From assembly GCF_037892425.1 (NCBI RefSeq), contig NZ_JBBKTT010000001.1:3968001-4032000 (forward strand): a stretch of DNA of 64,000 nucleotides. The letters are read 5' to 3'. The translations under genes and the position numbers were made by a program. The notes under the pieces are model-generated. The model saw only the letters and a program-made list of their open reading frames with translations, was not told where the DNA came from and ran no database searches. The stretch is from Lacibacter sp. H375 (GTDB lineage Bacteria > Bacteroidota > Bacteroidia > Chitinophagales > Chitinophagaceae). Shown here piece by piece: positions 18,803-27,058 of the stretch. Positions within the stretch are counted from its first letter, which is position 1. The number at the start of each line of letters is the position of its first letter.

Positions 18803-19276
18803 TTAATAATGGTTAAAGCGCAATTTGTTCAATAACATAATTTTCTTAAACGCCAACCTGGTAGCGTATAATTGATACGTGATCATATCTTGCAAATTCT
18901 TATCGGGAATAAATTCTGCAAGCGCTTCTTCGTAGAGTTTATTAAATCTTGACTCACAGTTTTTGCAAATGGCTGCTATTTCGCCACCTTCGGTCAAACT
19001 CCTTTCATCATCGGTTATACTTTTTTCAATTTCTTTCCACGCCTGATCAGTATAATCAGCCTGGAGTGAGATATGGAAATGCATCAACTCATTGTTGATT
19101 TCGCTTGCATACTGACAACTCTCTACTGCCAAAGCCTGTAGTGCTGTTTTCAAATTGTTATTATCTATTTCTTCGGCTACGTCTTCAAATTCTTTGTGAA
19201 CCTGATTCAGGAATGTAACCAGTCGTTTCAATTTAATCTGCAGCGATTTATTGATACTTAGCATTAAATGTTGCAT
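18803..19276 (-). CDS. PA2169/DUF2383-like four-helix protein, divergent
   Basis: All-helical protein of 157 residues with no signal peptide. Length and helix pattern resemble the PA2169 (DUF2383, ferritin-like) family: acidic residues recur along predicted helices (NELMHFHISLQ; AEEIDNNNLKTAL) and a Cys-containing segment reads AAICKNCESRFNKLYEEAL. The similarity to its neighbour at 19288 and to the clear family member at 21038 is weak, so the family call is by context and shape. It sits 11 bases after the stop of the upstream gene 19288-19746, so the two are almost certainly co-transcribed. No role is known; family members are often linked to stress responses. Confidence 0.65.
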   Translation of the reverse strand: MQHLMLSINKSLQIKLKRLVTFLNQVHKEFEDVAEEIDNNNLKTALQALAVESCQYASEINNELMHFHISLQADYTDQAWKEIEKSITDDERSLTEGGEIAAICKNCESRFNKLYEEALAEFIPDKNLQDMITYQLYATRLAFKKIMLLNKLRFNHY

Positions 19277-19287
19277 ACATCATTGTT

Positions 19288-19746
19288 TTATTGGTTAACA
19301 GGAATCTGCGAATACTCTTTGATTGTATTTAATACGCATTTCATTTCACTTAGTTGCCGTTCCAATATTTGCCTGAGTTCATTTCCCTCGTCAATTTGTT
19401 CAATGGCTTTTGTATAATTTTTTATTGCCGTTTCTTCTCCCTTGATGCAGGCGTGCAGGATGGTTTCTTTCTTTCCAAACTTGAACGACGTTTTTAAGTC
19501 CATCCAGGTACGGTGTAGCAGGCTTAAAGTAAACTGATCAATAGCCGAGGGAACTTTTAATTGAGAAACAATGTTTTTCAACTCACTGCTGTATCGGCCC
19601 CTCTGATAACCGAATCGTTCAAATAAAAGTGATAGAACATCGTCTCTTACTTTCTCCGATGCAGTAATGTACCCTTTTTTGGCATCTTCCAGAATAGCAA
19701 TAAGATGGTAAACAGGTTGAATGTTGGCTTCTTTCGTCATTAACAT
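19288..19746 (-). CDS. PA2169 family (DUF2383) four-helix-bundle protein
   Basis: Protein of 152 residues matching the PA2169 family: an N-terminal helix (IQPVYHLIAILEDAKKGY), the second helix with Arg/Tyr-rich FERFGYQRGRYSSEL, the characteristic HRTWMDLKTSF segment, and HACIKGEETAIKNYTKAIE before the last helix. The family adopts a ferritin-like bundle; function is unknown. It is the first gene of the minus-strand stress operon. A GG-N10-GC site (19787-19802) lies 40 bases upstream of the ATG, suggesting sigma-54 control. Confidence 0.82.
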   Translation of the reverse strand: MLMTKEANIQPVYHLIAILEDAKKGYITASEKVRDDVLSLLFERFGYQRGRYSSELKNIVSQLKVPSAIDQFTLSLLHRTWMDLKTSFKFGKKETILHACIKGEETAIKNYTKAIEQIDEGNELRQILERQLSEMKCVLNTIKEYSQIPVNQ

Positions 19747-19786
19747 GGCAAGTTATTTTTGGATTCCTGAATGGATTTATTTGTAA

Positions 19787-19802
19787 GGCAATTTGCATAC
19801 CA
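19787..19802 (-). promoter_or_regulatory. Sigma-54-like -24/-12 site
   Basis: On the minus strand TGGTATGCAAATTGCC: GG and GC separated by exactly 10 bases, with TTGC at -12. It lies 40 bases before the ATG at 19746. This is the best match to the textbook consensus in the window. Confidence 0.55.
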
Positions 19803-20293
19803 TAGTTGATCAGCTATTACTGGAGCTCACAATGGAGAAAAAGTGTGTAAATAACTTTCTACTTGTGTATCTATTTCCCCTCTTTTTGTGCAGTGGTAGT
19901 TGGCTGTTAGCAAAGCTCTTCTTAGCTACCAATGTTGGAAGCTGTTGGTGAATTATACACGTTTTATACTACCGGCAAAACAAACATTACAACTCCCTGC
20001 CTAAAATTGATGTAAAAAACCTGCAGTGCTTTAAACTTATTTATTACAGCTGCTGCACTCTCATTGGTATAAAATTCTTTTTTAAGACCTAAGTCAGACA
20101 TTATTGAACACTTTCCGGAAGGGTTTAGGGAAAAGGAAACCTATCGTTTTAAAATGAATATGTAATTGAAGAAACATTTGAGTTAGCGACCCGGGAAAAG
20201 AATTTCAGACCTACTCAAAAAGTAAAACCTAGAGAACGTAGGTGACAGGTTGACGCCATTGTTTGTTGTACACCACATCAATAAAACATACCA

Positions 20294-20321
20294 GCCCGGG
20301 CACACTTTGTGAAACCCGGGC
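20294..20321 (-). terminator. Hairpin after the YciE-like gene
   Basis: Seven-base G+C stem (20294-20300 with 20315-20321) about 27 bases past the stop at 20348, followed on the minus strand by a loosely T-rich stretch. Confidence 0.5.
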
Positions 20322-20347
20322 CGGTATAAATAGCTTATTGCGTTTAC

Positions 20348-20932
20348 TTAACTTTCTTTTTCTGCAGGTTCTTGCTCCGCTTCCCAATTGATATTATTTT
20401 CTGCTATCCCGGAGAGCAAACTGTCGGCTTCTTTTTCTTCTTCCAGCGTAGTATTTAAAATTTCGGCAATATCTGTTTTACCCATTGTTTGAGCAAGACT
20501 TGCCAAAGTTCCATATGCGGAGATCTCATAATGTTCTACTTTCTGCGAAGCCATGATAATGCCTGCATCACGTGTCATTGTTCCTGCATCCGTTTCTTCC
20601 AGTATAGATGTTCCTTCTTTTAATAAACCTTCCATTCCATCACATTTTTTTGCCTGCGCCTTCTTGCCCATCAGTTCAAACACCTGTTCTAAACGTGCAA
20701 CATGTTCCTCGGTTTGTGTTTTGTGCTCATCAATAGCATCTTTTAATTCCTGCGTAGTTGCTGCCTTACTCATTTTAGGTAATTCCTTTACGAGATGTTT
20801 CTCAGCCCAATAAAGATCTTTCAGTGCATCACCAAAAAGTTTTTCGAGTTGAGAATTTATTACAGCCACTTCAAGTGAATTGGAATTTTTACGCCTGGCT
20901 GAAGATGTCTTCCTGGTTTTTGTTGCTGGCAT
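20348..20932 (-). CDS. YciE/YciF-like ferritin-like protein (DUF892)
   Basis: Protein of 194 residues. A basic, Thr/Ser-rich N-terminal tail (MPATKTRKTSSARRKNS) precedes the DUF892 domain at about residues 28-180. Family hallmarks are LKDLYWAEKHLVKELPKMSKAA, HKTQTEEHVARLEQVFELMG, RDAGIIMASQKVEHYEISAYGTLASLAQ and LEEEKEADSLLSGIA. The Glu and His residues in these helices form the di-metal site in structurally known members. The family is linked to stress in enterobacteria, with no settled reaction. A paralogue with the same architecture but a different tail is at 34415. A GG-N10-G site lies 46 bases upstream. Confidence 0.9.
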   Translation of the reverse strand: MPATKTRKTSSARRKNSNSLEVAVINSQLEKLFGDALKDLYWAEKHLVKELPKMSKAATTQELKDAIDEHKTQTEEHVARLEQVFELMGKKAQAKKCDGMEGLLKEGTSILEETDAGTMTRDAGIIMASQKVEHYEISAYGTLASLAQTMGKTDIAEILNTTLEEEKEADSLLSGIAENNINWEAEQEPAEKES

Positions 20933-20978
20933 AGTTTTGTGTTTTAATGTTTTTAATAGATAAATGTATTGGTTGATG

Positions 20979-20993
20979 TCAAAGGATATGCCA
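20979..20993 (-). promoter_or_regulatory. Sigma-54-like site before the YciE-like gene
   Basis: Minus strand TGGCATATCCTTTGA: GG, 10 bases, then GA. It lies 46 bases before the ATG at 20932, similar to the spacing at the other class B sites listed here. Confidence 0.45.
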
Positions 20994-21037
20994 GCTGTTT
21001 AACAGGTGAATGTTTGACCAGAACGCAGCCTGATTTG

Positions 21038-21502
21038 CTAACTCTCTTCACTTTCAATATCACGCAAATGTTTGATCCTGTCATGAGAATCTTTAATGGT
21101 GCGCATTTGTGTTTGGAGCATAAAACGAATATCAGCATCCAATTCACTATCCTCTTCCAACACTGTGCTGTATGCTCTTAGTGCAGCATCTTCCCCAAAC
21201 TCACAAGATGACAAAACAGATTTTCGATCATCAGTGCTCAAGGTATTTTTCACATCCATCCATGCACGATAGAGCTTGCCTCGTACTGTTGTACTTTCGT
21301 CGGGTTCATCGAGGTAAGGCTGGAGTTCGCTGATAAATTGTTGGCTTTGTGCAGCCATATCTTTAAAAAGGGTGCGGAGATCTTCGTCTTCCTCTTCAAG
21401 AAAACCTGCTGCTTTTTCGTAACCGGCAATACGATCGTTATTAATTTCAACAAGGTCGGCAATTGCTTCCCGATTTTCTTTTGTTGTGTTTGCGTGTTGC
21501 AT
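21038..21502 (-). CDS. PA2169 family (DUF2383) four-helix-bundle protein
   Basis: Protein of 154 residues, a clear PA2169-family member. Motifs: LVEINNDRIAGYEKAAGFL in the first helix, FKDMAAQSQQFISEL in the second, GKLYRAWMDVKNTLSTDDRKSVLSS at the bend and CEFGEDAALRAYSTVLEE in the fourth. It is closely similar to the protein at 39658, including INNDRIAGYEKAA and YRAWMDVK, so the two are recent paralogues. Function is unknown; the fold is ferritin-like and the acidic and His residues could bind metal. A class A promoter site sits about 140 bases upstream (21644-21659), implying a 5' untranslated leader of about 130 bases. Confidence 0.88.
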   Translation of the reverse strand: MQHANTTKENREAIADLVEINNDRIAGYEKAAGFLEEEDEDLRTLFKDMAAQSQQFISELQPYLDEPDESTTVRGKLYRAWMDVKNTLSTDDRKSVLSSCEFGEDAALRAYSTVLEEDSELDADIRFMLQTQMRTIKDSHDRIKHLRDIESEES

Positions 21503-21643
21503 CTTAATTATTGTTTTAAATGAATAGATGATTCGTGTGAGGCATGGGTTCTACATTATATTTCCCGAAGAGGATCGTGAACTTCTTCAATCACAAGATT
21601 CGATGGTTCGCTGAGCCTTTAATAATGTATGTTGTATTGAAAT

Positions 21644-21659
21644 GGAAAAAACCGTACCA
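21644..21659 (-). promoter_or_regulatory. Class A promoter word (sigma-54-like)
   Basis: Minus strand TGGTACGGTTTTTTCC, one of six copies of TGG[CT]A[CT][AG]GTTTTTT in the window. It points toward the PA2169 gene at 21502. Confidence 0.5.
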
Positions 21660-21776
21660 GCTTTGCGGTTTATTTCCGGCGGCTCTGTTCAGGTATTCGC
21701 AAACCGGAAAAATGCTGTAATTACAAAAGACATTTTCATCATGAAAGAATAGGAAACAACTTTACTGCTCCACTTA

Positions 21777-21792
21777 TGGCACAGTTTTTTCA
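21777..21792 (+). promoter_or_regulatory. Class A promoter word before the first TPP aptamer
   Basis: TGGCACAGTTTTTTCA. It ends 16 bases before the P1 stem of the TPP aptamer, so a start about 12 bases past the -12 part would begin the RNA just ahead of the aptamer. The copy at 33484 is identical over 19 bases. Confidence 0.5.
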
Positions 21793-21808
21793 GCACAATA
21801 AGTATTAT

Positions 21809-21900
21809 GTTTCTGGAAGGGGGTGGCCTGCAAATCAGGTCTGAGAATACACCCCGAAATACCTGATCTGGATAATACCAGCGTAGGAAAAAAAAGAAAC
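21809..21900 (+). promoter_or_regulatory. TPP (THI-box) riboswitch aptamer, orphan copy 1
   Basis: Carries the conserved TPP-aptamer core: GGGGGTGG, then CTGAGA closing P3, ACACCCC completing P2, ACCTGATCTGG and ATAATACCAGCGTAGG for P4/P5. P1 is formed by GTTTCT (21809-21814) with AGAAAC (21895-21900). P3 is CCTG/CAGG around CAAAT. It differs from the common form in GGTGG for GGTGC and TCTGAGA for GCTGAGA, which together replace the closing pair by G-U. A terminator follows directly. The next gene, 280 bases on, encodes a small charged protein with no thiamine link. Confidence 0.88.
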
Positions 21901-21906
21901 AACAGG

Positions 21907-21934
21907 GACTCTGGTTAACGCCAGAGTCTTTTTT
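21907..21934 (+). terminator. Intrinsic terminator of the first TPP-aptamer unit
   Basis: Eight-base perfect stem (21907-21914 with 21921-21928), loop TTAACG, then six T. It begins 7 bases after the aptamer's P1 stem. The same hairpin is found in copy 2 with a 4-base loop. Confidence 0.85.
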
Positions 21935-22217
21935 CTGCAGCTAATAAAACATTCAGTTGCCCAATTATCAATCATAAGGGGGCAAAAACTCCCCAATAGC
22001 ACCGAAATAGAATTCCTGCAAAAGAAAAGGCAACATCGAAACCTTATTGATTTATTGAAGGTAACAGCCTTGCAATGCAGCAAAGTGAAGCATTTTCTAA
22101 AATGTGTTGGTGTCAAATTTGTTTACTGTCACTAAATAAAGCTTACCGGATAGAGATAAAATATCTCTGGGGGTTAAGTAGTGAATCTTTCTTTTATAAA
22201 ATCTAAAAACAGAAATT

Positions 22218-22406
22218 ATGAAAAAGAACACAATCAGTTCTGTGTCAGGTGTAAAAGCACAAAAAGACAGGCACATGCGACCAGAGAATAAAGACAATCT
22301 TGATAGCAGACAAAATGAAGAACAGGATTTTAAAGGCGATGATATAACGAATAATAAAAAGGAAGTAAAGAGTCAAAAATCATTTCAAACCAAACCAAGG
22401 AAATGA
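22218..22406 (+). CDS. Small conserved charged protein (HMRPENKDNLDSR type)
   Basis: Protein of 62 residues, almost entirely polar and charged, with no hydrophobic core, so probably disordered. The segment RHMRPENKDNLDSRQNEEQ followed by KGDDITNNKKEVK is one I recognise from small unnamed proteins of Chitinophagaceae; the function is unknown. It lies about 280 bases downstream of the terminator of the first TPP unit and 40 bases before the broken VOC gene. A weak GG-N10-GT site at 22108 could be its own promoter. Composition suggests a stress-protectant or chaperone-like role, but nothing in the sequence proves it. Confidence 0.65.
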   Translation: MKKNTISSVSGVKAQKDRHMRPENKDNLDSRQNEEQDFKGDDITNNKKEVKSQKSFQTKPRK

Positions 22407-22445
22407 TTGAAGAGTGATTGCGTTGAACAAGATAATTAAAAACAA

Positions 22446-22785
22446 ATGCAACAGCACCTGGTCAATAGTAGCTACATAGTGAATGATGTAGAAGCCTCCA
22501 TTATATTCTACACAACATGTCTCGGTTTTAAGCTGAGTATTACCGCTGCCCCTGCATTTGCTGTTGTTACATCGGAAAACATGCGCCTGTTGTTAAATGC
22601 GAAAACAAGTTCTGCCGGCAGGTCTTGGTTTCCGTAATAAAATAGTAACAGTTCCTGGAGGATCGCAAATACTGCTGATTGCCCCTTCAGGCAATTTCAT
22701 TGAATTGTTTCGACCAACTATGAATACTGAAATGTTAACCACGAATGATAACAAGAGCGAAAAAACACTAGTGAAAAATGAATAG
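22446..22785 (+). pseudogene. VOC (glyoxalase-like) protein gene with internal deletion and frameshift
   Basis: The first frame (22446-22637) encodes a VOC-superfamily start: SSYIVNDVEASIIFYTTCLGFKL...MRLLLNAKTSSAGRS. The family's C-terminal half, GLGFRNKIVTVPGGSQILLIAPSGNFIELFRP, is read in another frame (22597-22785). At the junction near 22620 the central 25-30 residues normally present between these blocks are missing, so this is a deletion plus frame change, not one sequencing error. No intact product is expected. The remnant ends within the start of the glycosyltransferase gene (overlap 22778-22785). Confidence 0.75.
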
Positions 22786-25054
22786 AAAGTTTGCTTACAT
22801 CGGAACCTATCCTCCAAGGCAATGCGGCATCGGCACATTTACCCGGAACAAGCTTTTGGCTATGACGGGTAATAAAAATGCTGAGGAAAGGCATGAGGGA
22901 GTTGTTATTGCTTTGGATGAAGATGGTCAGCAATACGATTATCCAACGGAGGTGGGATTTGTTATAAGGCAGAATGAACAGGACGATTATATGGAGGCTG
23001 CAACGTTCATCAATAACTGCGGTGCGGATATTTGTATTCTTGAACACGAGTATGGCATATTTGGCGGTGAAGACGGCGTGTATATTATTTCATTACTTCA
23101 GCGATTGAGAATTCCTTTTATCGCTGTTCTCCATACCATAGTGCGTGAACCATCTTACCAGCAAAAAAAAATATTGCAGCAGATAACGGCACTTTCGGCA
23201 AAGGTTGTGGTGATGACGCAAAAAGCTGTTGAACTGTTAACTGCTAATTACCCGGTCCGCAAAGAACAAGTGGTTATCATCGAACATGGAGTTCCTGATA
23301 TGCAATTCAATCAGGCGGGTTGCAAAGAAGAGTTAGGACTTGCCGGTAAAAAACTGATGTTGACATTTGGTTTGATCAGCCGCAATAAAGGAATTGAAAC
23401 AGTAATCAAAGCATTGCCACCTGTTGTTGCCAAACATCCCGATCTTGTTTACGTGGTGTTAGGCAAGACACATCCTGCAGTTGCACGGCATAGCGGTGAA
23501 GAATACCGAAATGAACTTACTGCACTTGCCCAACAGTTGCAACTTGACGAACACATTCAGTTTCTTGATGAATTTGTTGATGAAGAAAAACTCGTGAAAT
23601 TTCTTTGCGCAACGGATATCTACAGTACGCCTTATCTTAACGAAGCACAGATTACAAGTGGCACGTTGGCTTATGCTGTAGGATCTGGATCAGTTGTGCT
23701 TTCAACAGCCTATTGGCATGCAGCAGAACTTGCTACAAAAGGAGTCGTACGTTTATTCGATTTCGGCGATGCGGAAGAATTATCAGCCATGTTGCTCGAT
23801 TTGCTGGATCATCCTGAAAAAATGCACAGCCTTCAGGAAAAGGCAAAAAGCTACGGACGACAAACCGTTTGGTCTGCTATCGGAAAAAAATATATTCAGT
23901 TGACCGATAAGATCATTCAAGAGCTTGTTCCCGGTTTAGCAAAAAGAGCGGCAATGGATAGTCCTTTGCTGCCCATCTTTTCATTAGATCATGTTAAGCG
24001 GCTTACAGATCATCTCGGTATTATTCAACATGCTAAATACACTGTGCCCAATTGGAAAGAAGGCTATTGTTTAGATGATAATGCAAGAGCACTACTAATG
24101 ACAGTAATGGCAGGAAAAGAAAAACCTTCTTCCGACCTGGCAATGTTAACGCATGTGTACCTGGGGTATATTCATTACATGCAAAAAGATACCGGTGACT
24201 TTTATAATTTTCTAGGATTTGATCGACAGCTGAAAAATACTGTGTGTTCAGAAGATGCATTTGGACGAGCTATTTGGGCATTGGGCTATTTGCTTGGTAA
24301 TCCATCCAGAGAAACCTACGATGATTTGGCAAAAGAAATATTCTTCCGTGCTATTCCTCATTTCAACGAAATACGCTCGCCAAGAGCTATGGCCAATATC
24401 ATGATTGGCATAAGTTATTACCTGCGCCATAGTCCTGCTGATCAGCATATGCGGAACTTATTGCGTAGTTATGCGTCGCAGCTTGCAAATCTTTACGAAG
24501 CACACAGCAGTCCTGGTTGGAAATGGTTTGAACCTTACGTTACATATGATAACGGTCTGTTGCCACTATCGATGCTGCATGCCGCTGTTGTATTTAAAGA
24601 TGAACGTTTCAAAGAAATTGCGTTGGAAAGCACGGGCTTTCTCGCAGACATTACTCTCGACAAAGGTTATTTTTCGCCAGTTGGAAATACACAATGGTAT
24701 GTAAAAGACGGAAAGCGCTCTGCATACGGGCAACAACCGGTTGATGCGATGGCGATGGTACTTCTCTTTCGTAAAGCGTTTCAAGTAACGGGGCAGGAGA
24801 AATATCTGCAACAGATGATGACAAGTTTTCGATGGTTCCTCGGGCGAAACGAACTTTTAACCAGTTTATATGATCCTGAATCAAAAGGTTGCTCTGATGG
24901 TCTTGAAAAACATGGCATCAACCGCAACCAGGGAGCTGAAAGTACACTGGCATATCTTATCTCTCGTCTTGCAGTTTCACGGGTGGTAGAAAAAAAGCAA
25001 CCAATCGAAAAAGAGAAAACGATGAATGGAACAGGAACAAAATCCAGGGCATAA
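22778..25054 (+). CDS. GT4 glycosyltransferase fused to an alpha/alpha-barrel domain
   Basis: Protein of 758 residues with two parts. Residues about 1-370 form a GT-B glycosyltransferase of family 4: the start GTYPPRQCGIGTFTRNKL, the hinge FGLISRNKGIETVIKALP and the donor-site region NEAQITSGTLAYAVGSGSVV. Residues about 385-735 are helical with LDDNARALLMTVMAG, FLGFDRQLKNTV.SEDAFGRAIWALG and GQQPVDAMAMVLLFRKAF, which look like an (alpha/alpha)6-barrel of the glycoside-hydrolase type. Bacteroidota often encode such proteins beside a GH130 gene, as here: the GH130 gene ends 10 bases away on the other strand. Together they may make and turn over a mannoside. Substrate and product are not known. 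Confidence 0.85.
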   Translation: MNRKFAYIGTYPPRQCGIGTFTRNKLLAMTGNKNAEERHEGVVIALDEDGQQYDYPTEVGFVIRQNEQDDYMEAATFINNCGADICILEHEYGIFGGEDGVYIISLLQRLRIPFIAVLHTIVREPSYQQKKILQQITALSAKVVVMTQKAVELLTANYPVRKEQVVIIEHGVPDMQFNQAGCKEELGLAGKKLMLTFGLISRNKGIETVIKALPPVVAKHPDLVYVVLGKTHPAVARHSGEEYRNELTALAQQLQLDEHIQFLDEFVDEEKLVKFLCATDIYSTPYLNEAQITSGTLAYAVGSGSVVLSTAYWHAAELATKGVVRLFDFGDAEELSAMLLDLLDHPEKMHSLQEKAKSYGRQTVWSAIGKKYIQLTDKIIQELVPGLAKRAAMDSPLLPIFSLDHVKRLTDHLGIIQHAKYTVPNWKEGYCLDDNARALLMTVMAGKEKPSSDLAMLTHVYLGYIHYMQKDTGDFYNFLGFDRQLKNTVCSEDAFGRAIWALGYLLGNPSRETYDDLAKEIFFRAIPHFNEIRSPRAMANIMIGISYYLRHSPADQHMRNLLRSYASQLANLYEAHSSPGWKWFEPYVTYDNGLLPLSMLHAAVVFKDERFKEIALESTGFLADITLDKGYFSPVGNTQWYVKDGKRSAYGQQPVDAMAMVLLFRKAFQVTGQEKYLQQMMTSFRWFLGRNELLTSLYDPESKGCSDGLEKHGINRNQGAESTLAYLISRLAVSRVVEKKQPIEKEKTMNGTGTKSRA

Positions 25055-25064
25055 CATGCGTTGA

Positions 25065-26537
25065 TCAGGCAAGCTTTGTTTTTTTTAACGATGCCAACAA
25101 ATCAGTGAGATCAATTGTGGCATAGGTAGAGGAGTAGTCAGACATTGCATAGGGAATAATAAGGCTATCGTTATGTATGATCGAACCACAGGAGTATACC
25201 ACATTGGGCACATAACCTTCACGTTCCCGTTCATTCGGAGTAATCAATGGAACAGGCAAACGTCCAATCACTATCTCAGGATGTTCAAGATCCAGCAAAG
25301 AAATGCCAATGGAATATTCACGCACCGGACCAACGCCATGAGTTAGCACCAACCATCCATCCGGTGTTTCAATGGGTGAACCACAGTTACCCATTTGCAC
25401 CAATTCCCAGGGATACTTCGGACCTTGTAACGGAGCTGACTTTCGCCACACGTTGATGTTATCAGAAAAAGAAATTGAATTATTAACTCCATCATTACGG
25501 CACAACATCACATACTTTCCATTTATTTTTCTTGGAAAAAGTGCCATCCCCTTGTTCTGTGCTATTTCACCATGAATCGGCATTACTTTAAAATGATAAA
25601 AATCTTTTGTAGTGATCAGCTTCGGAAGTACAGTGAACCCATCATATGCAGTATAAGTGGCATAATAAGTAATATCTCCATCATCATCTGTAAACTTCAC
25701 AAACCTTGCATCTTCAATGCCTTTCATTTCAGCATTTGCAATAGGGAAGATCACCCTTTCAGAAATAGAAGTATCTACAGAAAAATCGATTTCATAATGA
25801 GAGGAAGCAAGCCACATTACTTCACCAAGCAACACAAGATCAGCGGTATTATTAAGTTCTACTTTCGCTTTTTCTACATACTCTTTTAATTCCTCGTAAA
25901 TAAAAGTATCCGGAAGAGATTCTTTCATAATGCTATAAACAGCACTTCCACCATCCTGCATCTCTTTTAGCTTTTGAAGAAAGCTGTCTTTGTGGTAAGT
26001 GTGATTACGTATATGCTCAGGCGATTCAAGCATTCTTCCAGGTGGTTCAATAAGTATATCGTTTTTCTGATCTAATACACCTGAGCGGAAAACAACCGAA
26101 GAGATATGACCTTCTCCGGTTGCCCTGAAACTGATGATCACTCTTTTCTCACCGGGAGCCAATGCAGATTGATCTGGATCTTCCATAATTGACGGATTGA
26201 AAAAAGCTGCTGCTTCAATTGAATATTCTAATGTAAAATATGAACCGATCAATCCTTTCTGAGTTGTACTAAGCGAGGCTATATCAATACCTATCTCCGG
26301 TAACAAACGACTTACTCTTGCAAAATTCTTTTCAAATACACGGGAGATGCTCCTGTGACGTTTTGAAAAATCTCTTAATACCTGCACAAGCGTTTCCCGC
26401 TGTTCCCTTTCACTAAGCGCAAGCACACCCTGAATCAATGCTTTACCCCTTTGGTCACTATGATAGTGAAAACGGGCAATTACCCTGCTGGGATCAGGCT
26501 GAAAGAAGATATTCTTACGGATTGCGTTGATAAACAT
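25065..26537 (-). CDS. GH130 family phosphorylase/hydrolase (beta-mannoside-active family)
   Basis: Protein of 490 residues of glycoside hydrolase family 130, which phosphorolyses or hydrolyses beta-mannosides. An N-terminal helical extension of about 170 residues precedes the five-bladed propeller. The catalytic acid Asp is in GIEDARFVKF, the family's EDxR motif. Other markers are ATYTAYDGF, NKGMALFPRKINGKYVMLCRNDG and TPDGWLVLTHGVGPVREYSIG. There is no signal peptide, so it is cytoplasmic. It is convergent with the GT4 gene, and the ten bases between the two stops leave no room for separate terminators. Subfamily, and so phosphorylase versus hydrolase, cannot be settled by eye. Confidence 0.88.
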   Translation of the reverse strand: MFINAIRKNIFFQPDPSRVIARFHYHSDQRGKALIQGVLALSEREQRETLVQVLRDFSKRHRSISRVFEKNFARVSRLLPEIGIDIASLSTTQKGLIGSYFTLEYSIEAAAFFNPSIMEDPDQSALAPGEKRVIISFRATGEGHISSVVFRSGVLDQKNDILIEPPGRMLESPEHIRNHTYHKDSFLQKLKEMQDGGSAVYSIMKESLPDTFIYEELKEYVEKAKVELNNTADLVLLGEVMWLASSHYEIDFSVDTSISERVIFPIANAEMKGIEDARFVKFTDDDGDITYYATYTAYDGFTVLPKLITTKDFYHFKVMPIHGEIAQNKGMALFPRKINGKYVMLCRNDGVNNSISFSDNINVWRKSAPLQGPKYPWELVQMGNCGSPIETPDGWLVLTHGVGPVREYSIGISLLDLEHPEIVIGRLPVPLITPNEREREGYVPNVVYSCGSIIHNDSLIIPYAMSDYSSTYATIDLTDLLASLKKTKLA

Positions 26538-26931
26538 AAAGCAACATTATGCAAAATTTATTCCACGCTGCATTTCTTTAGGGGAAGGCGTGGGAAAAGC
26601 CTGCCGATTCGCTGACAATACCAGCAAAACACCGGAACTCAGAAAAAGGCAATATTATCCTCGTTATGTGGAATAAAAGATGAATAGAAGAATATGCTGC
26701 TTGCACAATAAAAGTTATTTACAATGCTTGCAAATTATTTTCAGTTCAGTTAAGTATTCACTTTTAGCATTTCAAAACTGAAATAAAATTGCTCTTCTCG
26801 TTTAATCGATCAGCCTTCACGCATCATTCATCTGTGCTATAAAATTTTATATCGCAATTAAACAACAATCAATAACATACAACTAAAAAATAAAAAAGCA
26901 CCAATCAGCAATAGCTTTTGTCATTCATATA

Positions 26932-26947
26932 TGGCACAGTTTTTTCT
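26932..26947 (+). promoter_or_regulatory. Class A promoter word before the second TPP aptamer
   Basis: TGGCACAGTTTTTTCT, ending 16 bases before the P1 stem, the same distance as in copy 1. Sequence between this and the aptamer is only partly conserved between copies. Confidence 0.5.
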
Positions 26948-26963
26948 AATTAGTAAGTAAGAA

Positions 26964-27053
26964 GTTTCTCGAAGGGGGTGGCCTGCAAATCAGGTCTGAG
27001 AACACACTCCAATTACCTGATCTGGATAATGCCAGCGTAGGAAAAAAAGAAAC
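26964..27053 (+). promoter_or_regulatory. TPP (THI-box) riboswitch aptamer, orphan copy 2
   Basis: Same aptamer as copy 1. P1 is GTTTCT/AGAAAC (26964-26969 with 27048-27053). P2 is GGGGTG with CACTCC, including one G-U where copy 1 has G-C. P3 is CCTG/CAGG, followed by TCTGAGA. The P4/P5 segment ACCTGATCTGG-ATAATGCCAGCGTAGG is identical to the classical THI-box. The terminator follows after 5 bases. The next gene, 227 bases beyond the terminator, is a PAS histidine kinase, not a thiamine gene. Confidence 0.88.
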
Positions 27054-27058
27054 AACGG

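Larger units (their letters stand above)
19747..20347. other. Intergenic region
   Basis: About 600 bases between two minus-strand genes. It holds the sigma-54-like site at 19787 and the terminator of the YciE gene at 20294. In the middle is only a short hydrophobic 39-codon frame from about 19832 on the + strand, without a recognisable product. Nothing else is convincing. Confidence 0.5.
21503..22217. other. Divergent intergenic region holding the first TPP-aptamer unit
   Basis: About 715 bases. Left part: class A site for the PA2169 gene. Middle: class A site, TPP aptamer and terminator on the + strand (21777-21934). Right part: a weak GG-N10-GT site at 22108-22123 (TGGTGTCAAATTTGTT) and a 7-pair hairpin at 22152-22168 before the small gene at 22218. 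No further gene seen. Confidence 0.6.

Noticed and set aside
19832-19951. Hydrophobic 39-codon frame in the intergenic region
   Set aside because: Short, rich in Cys, Leu and Phe, without recognisable family or start context.
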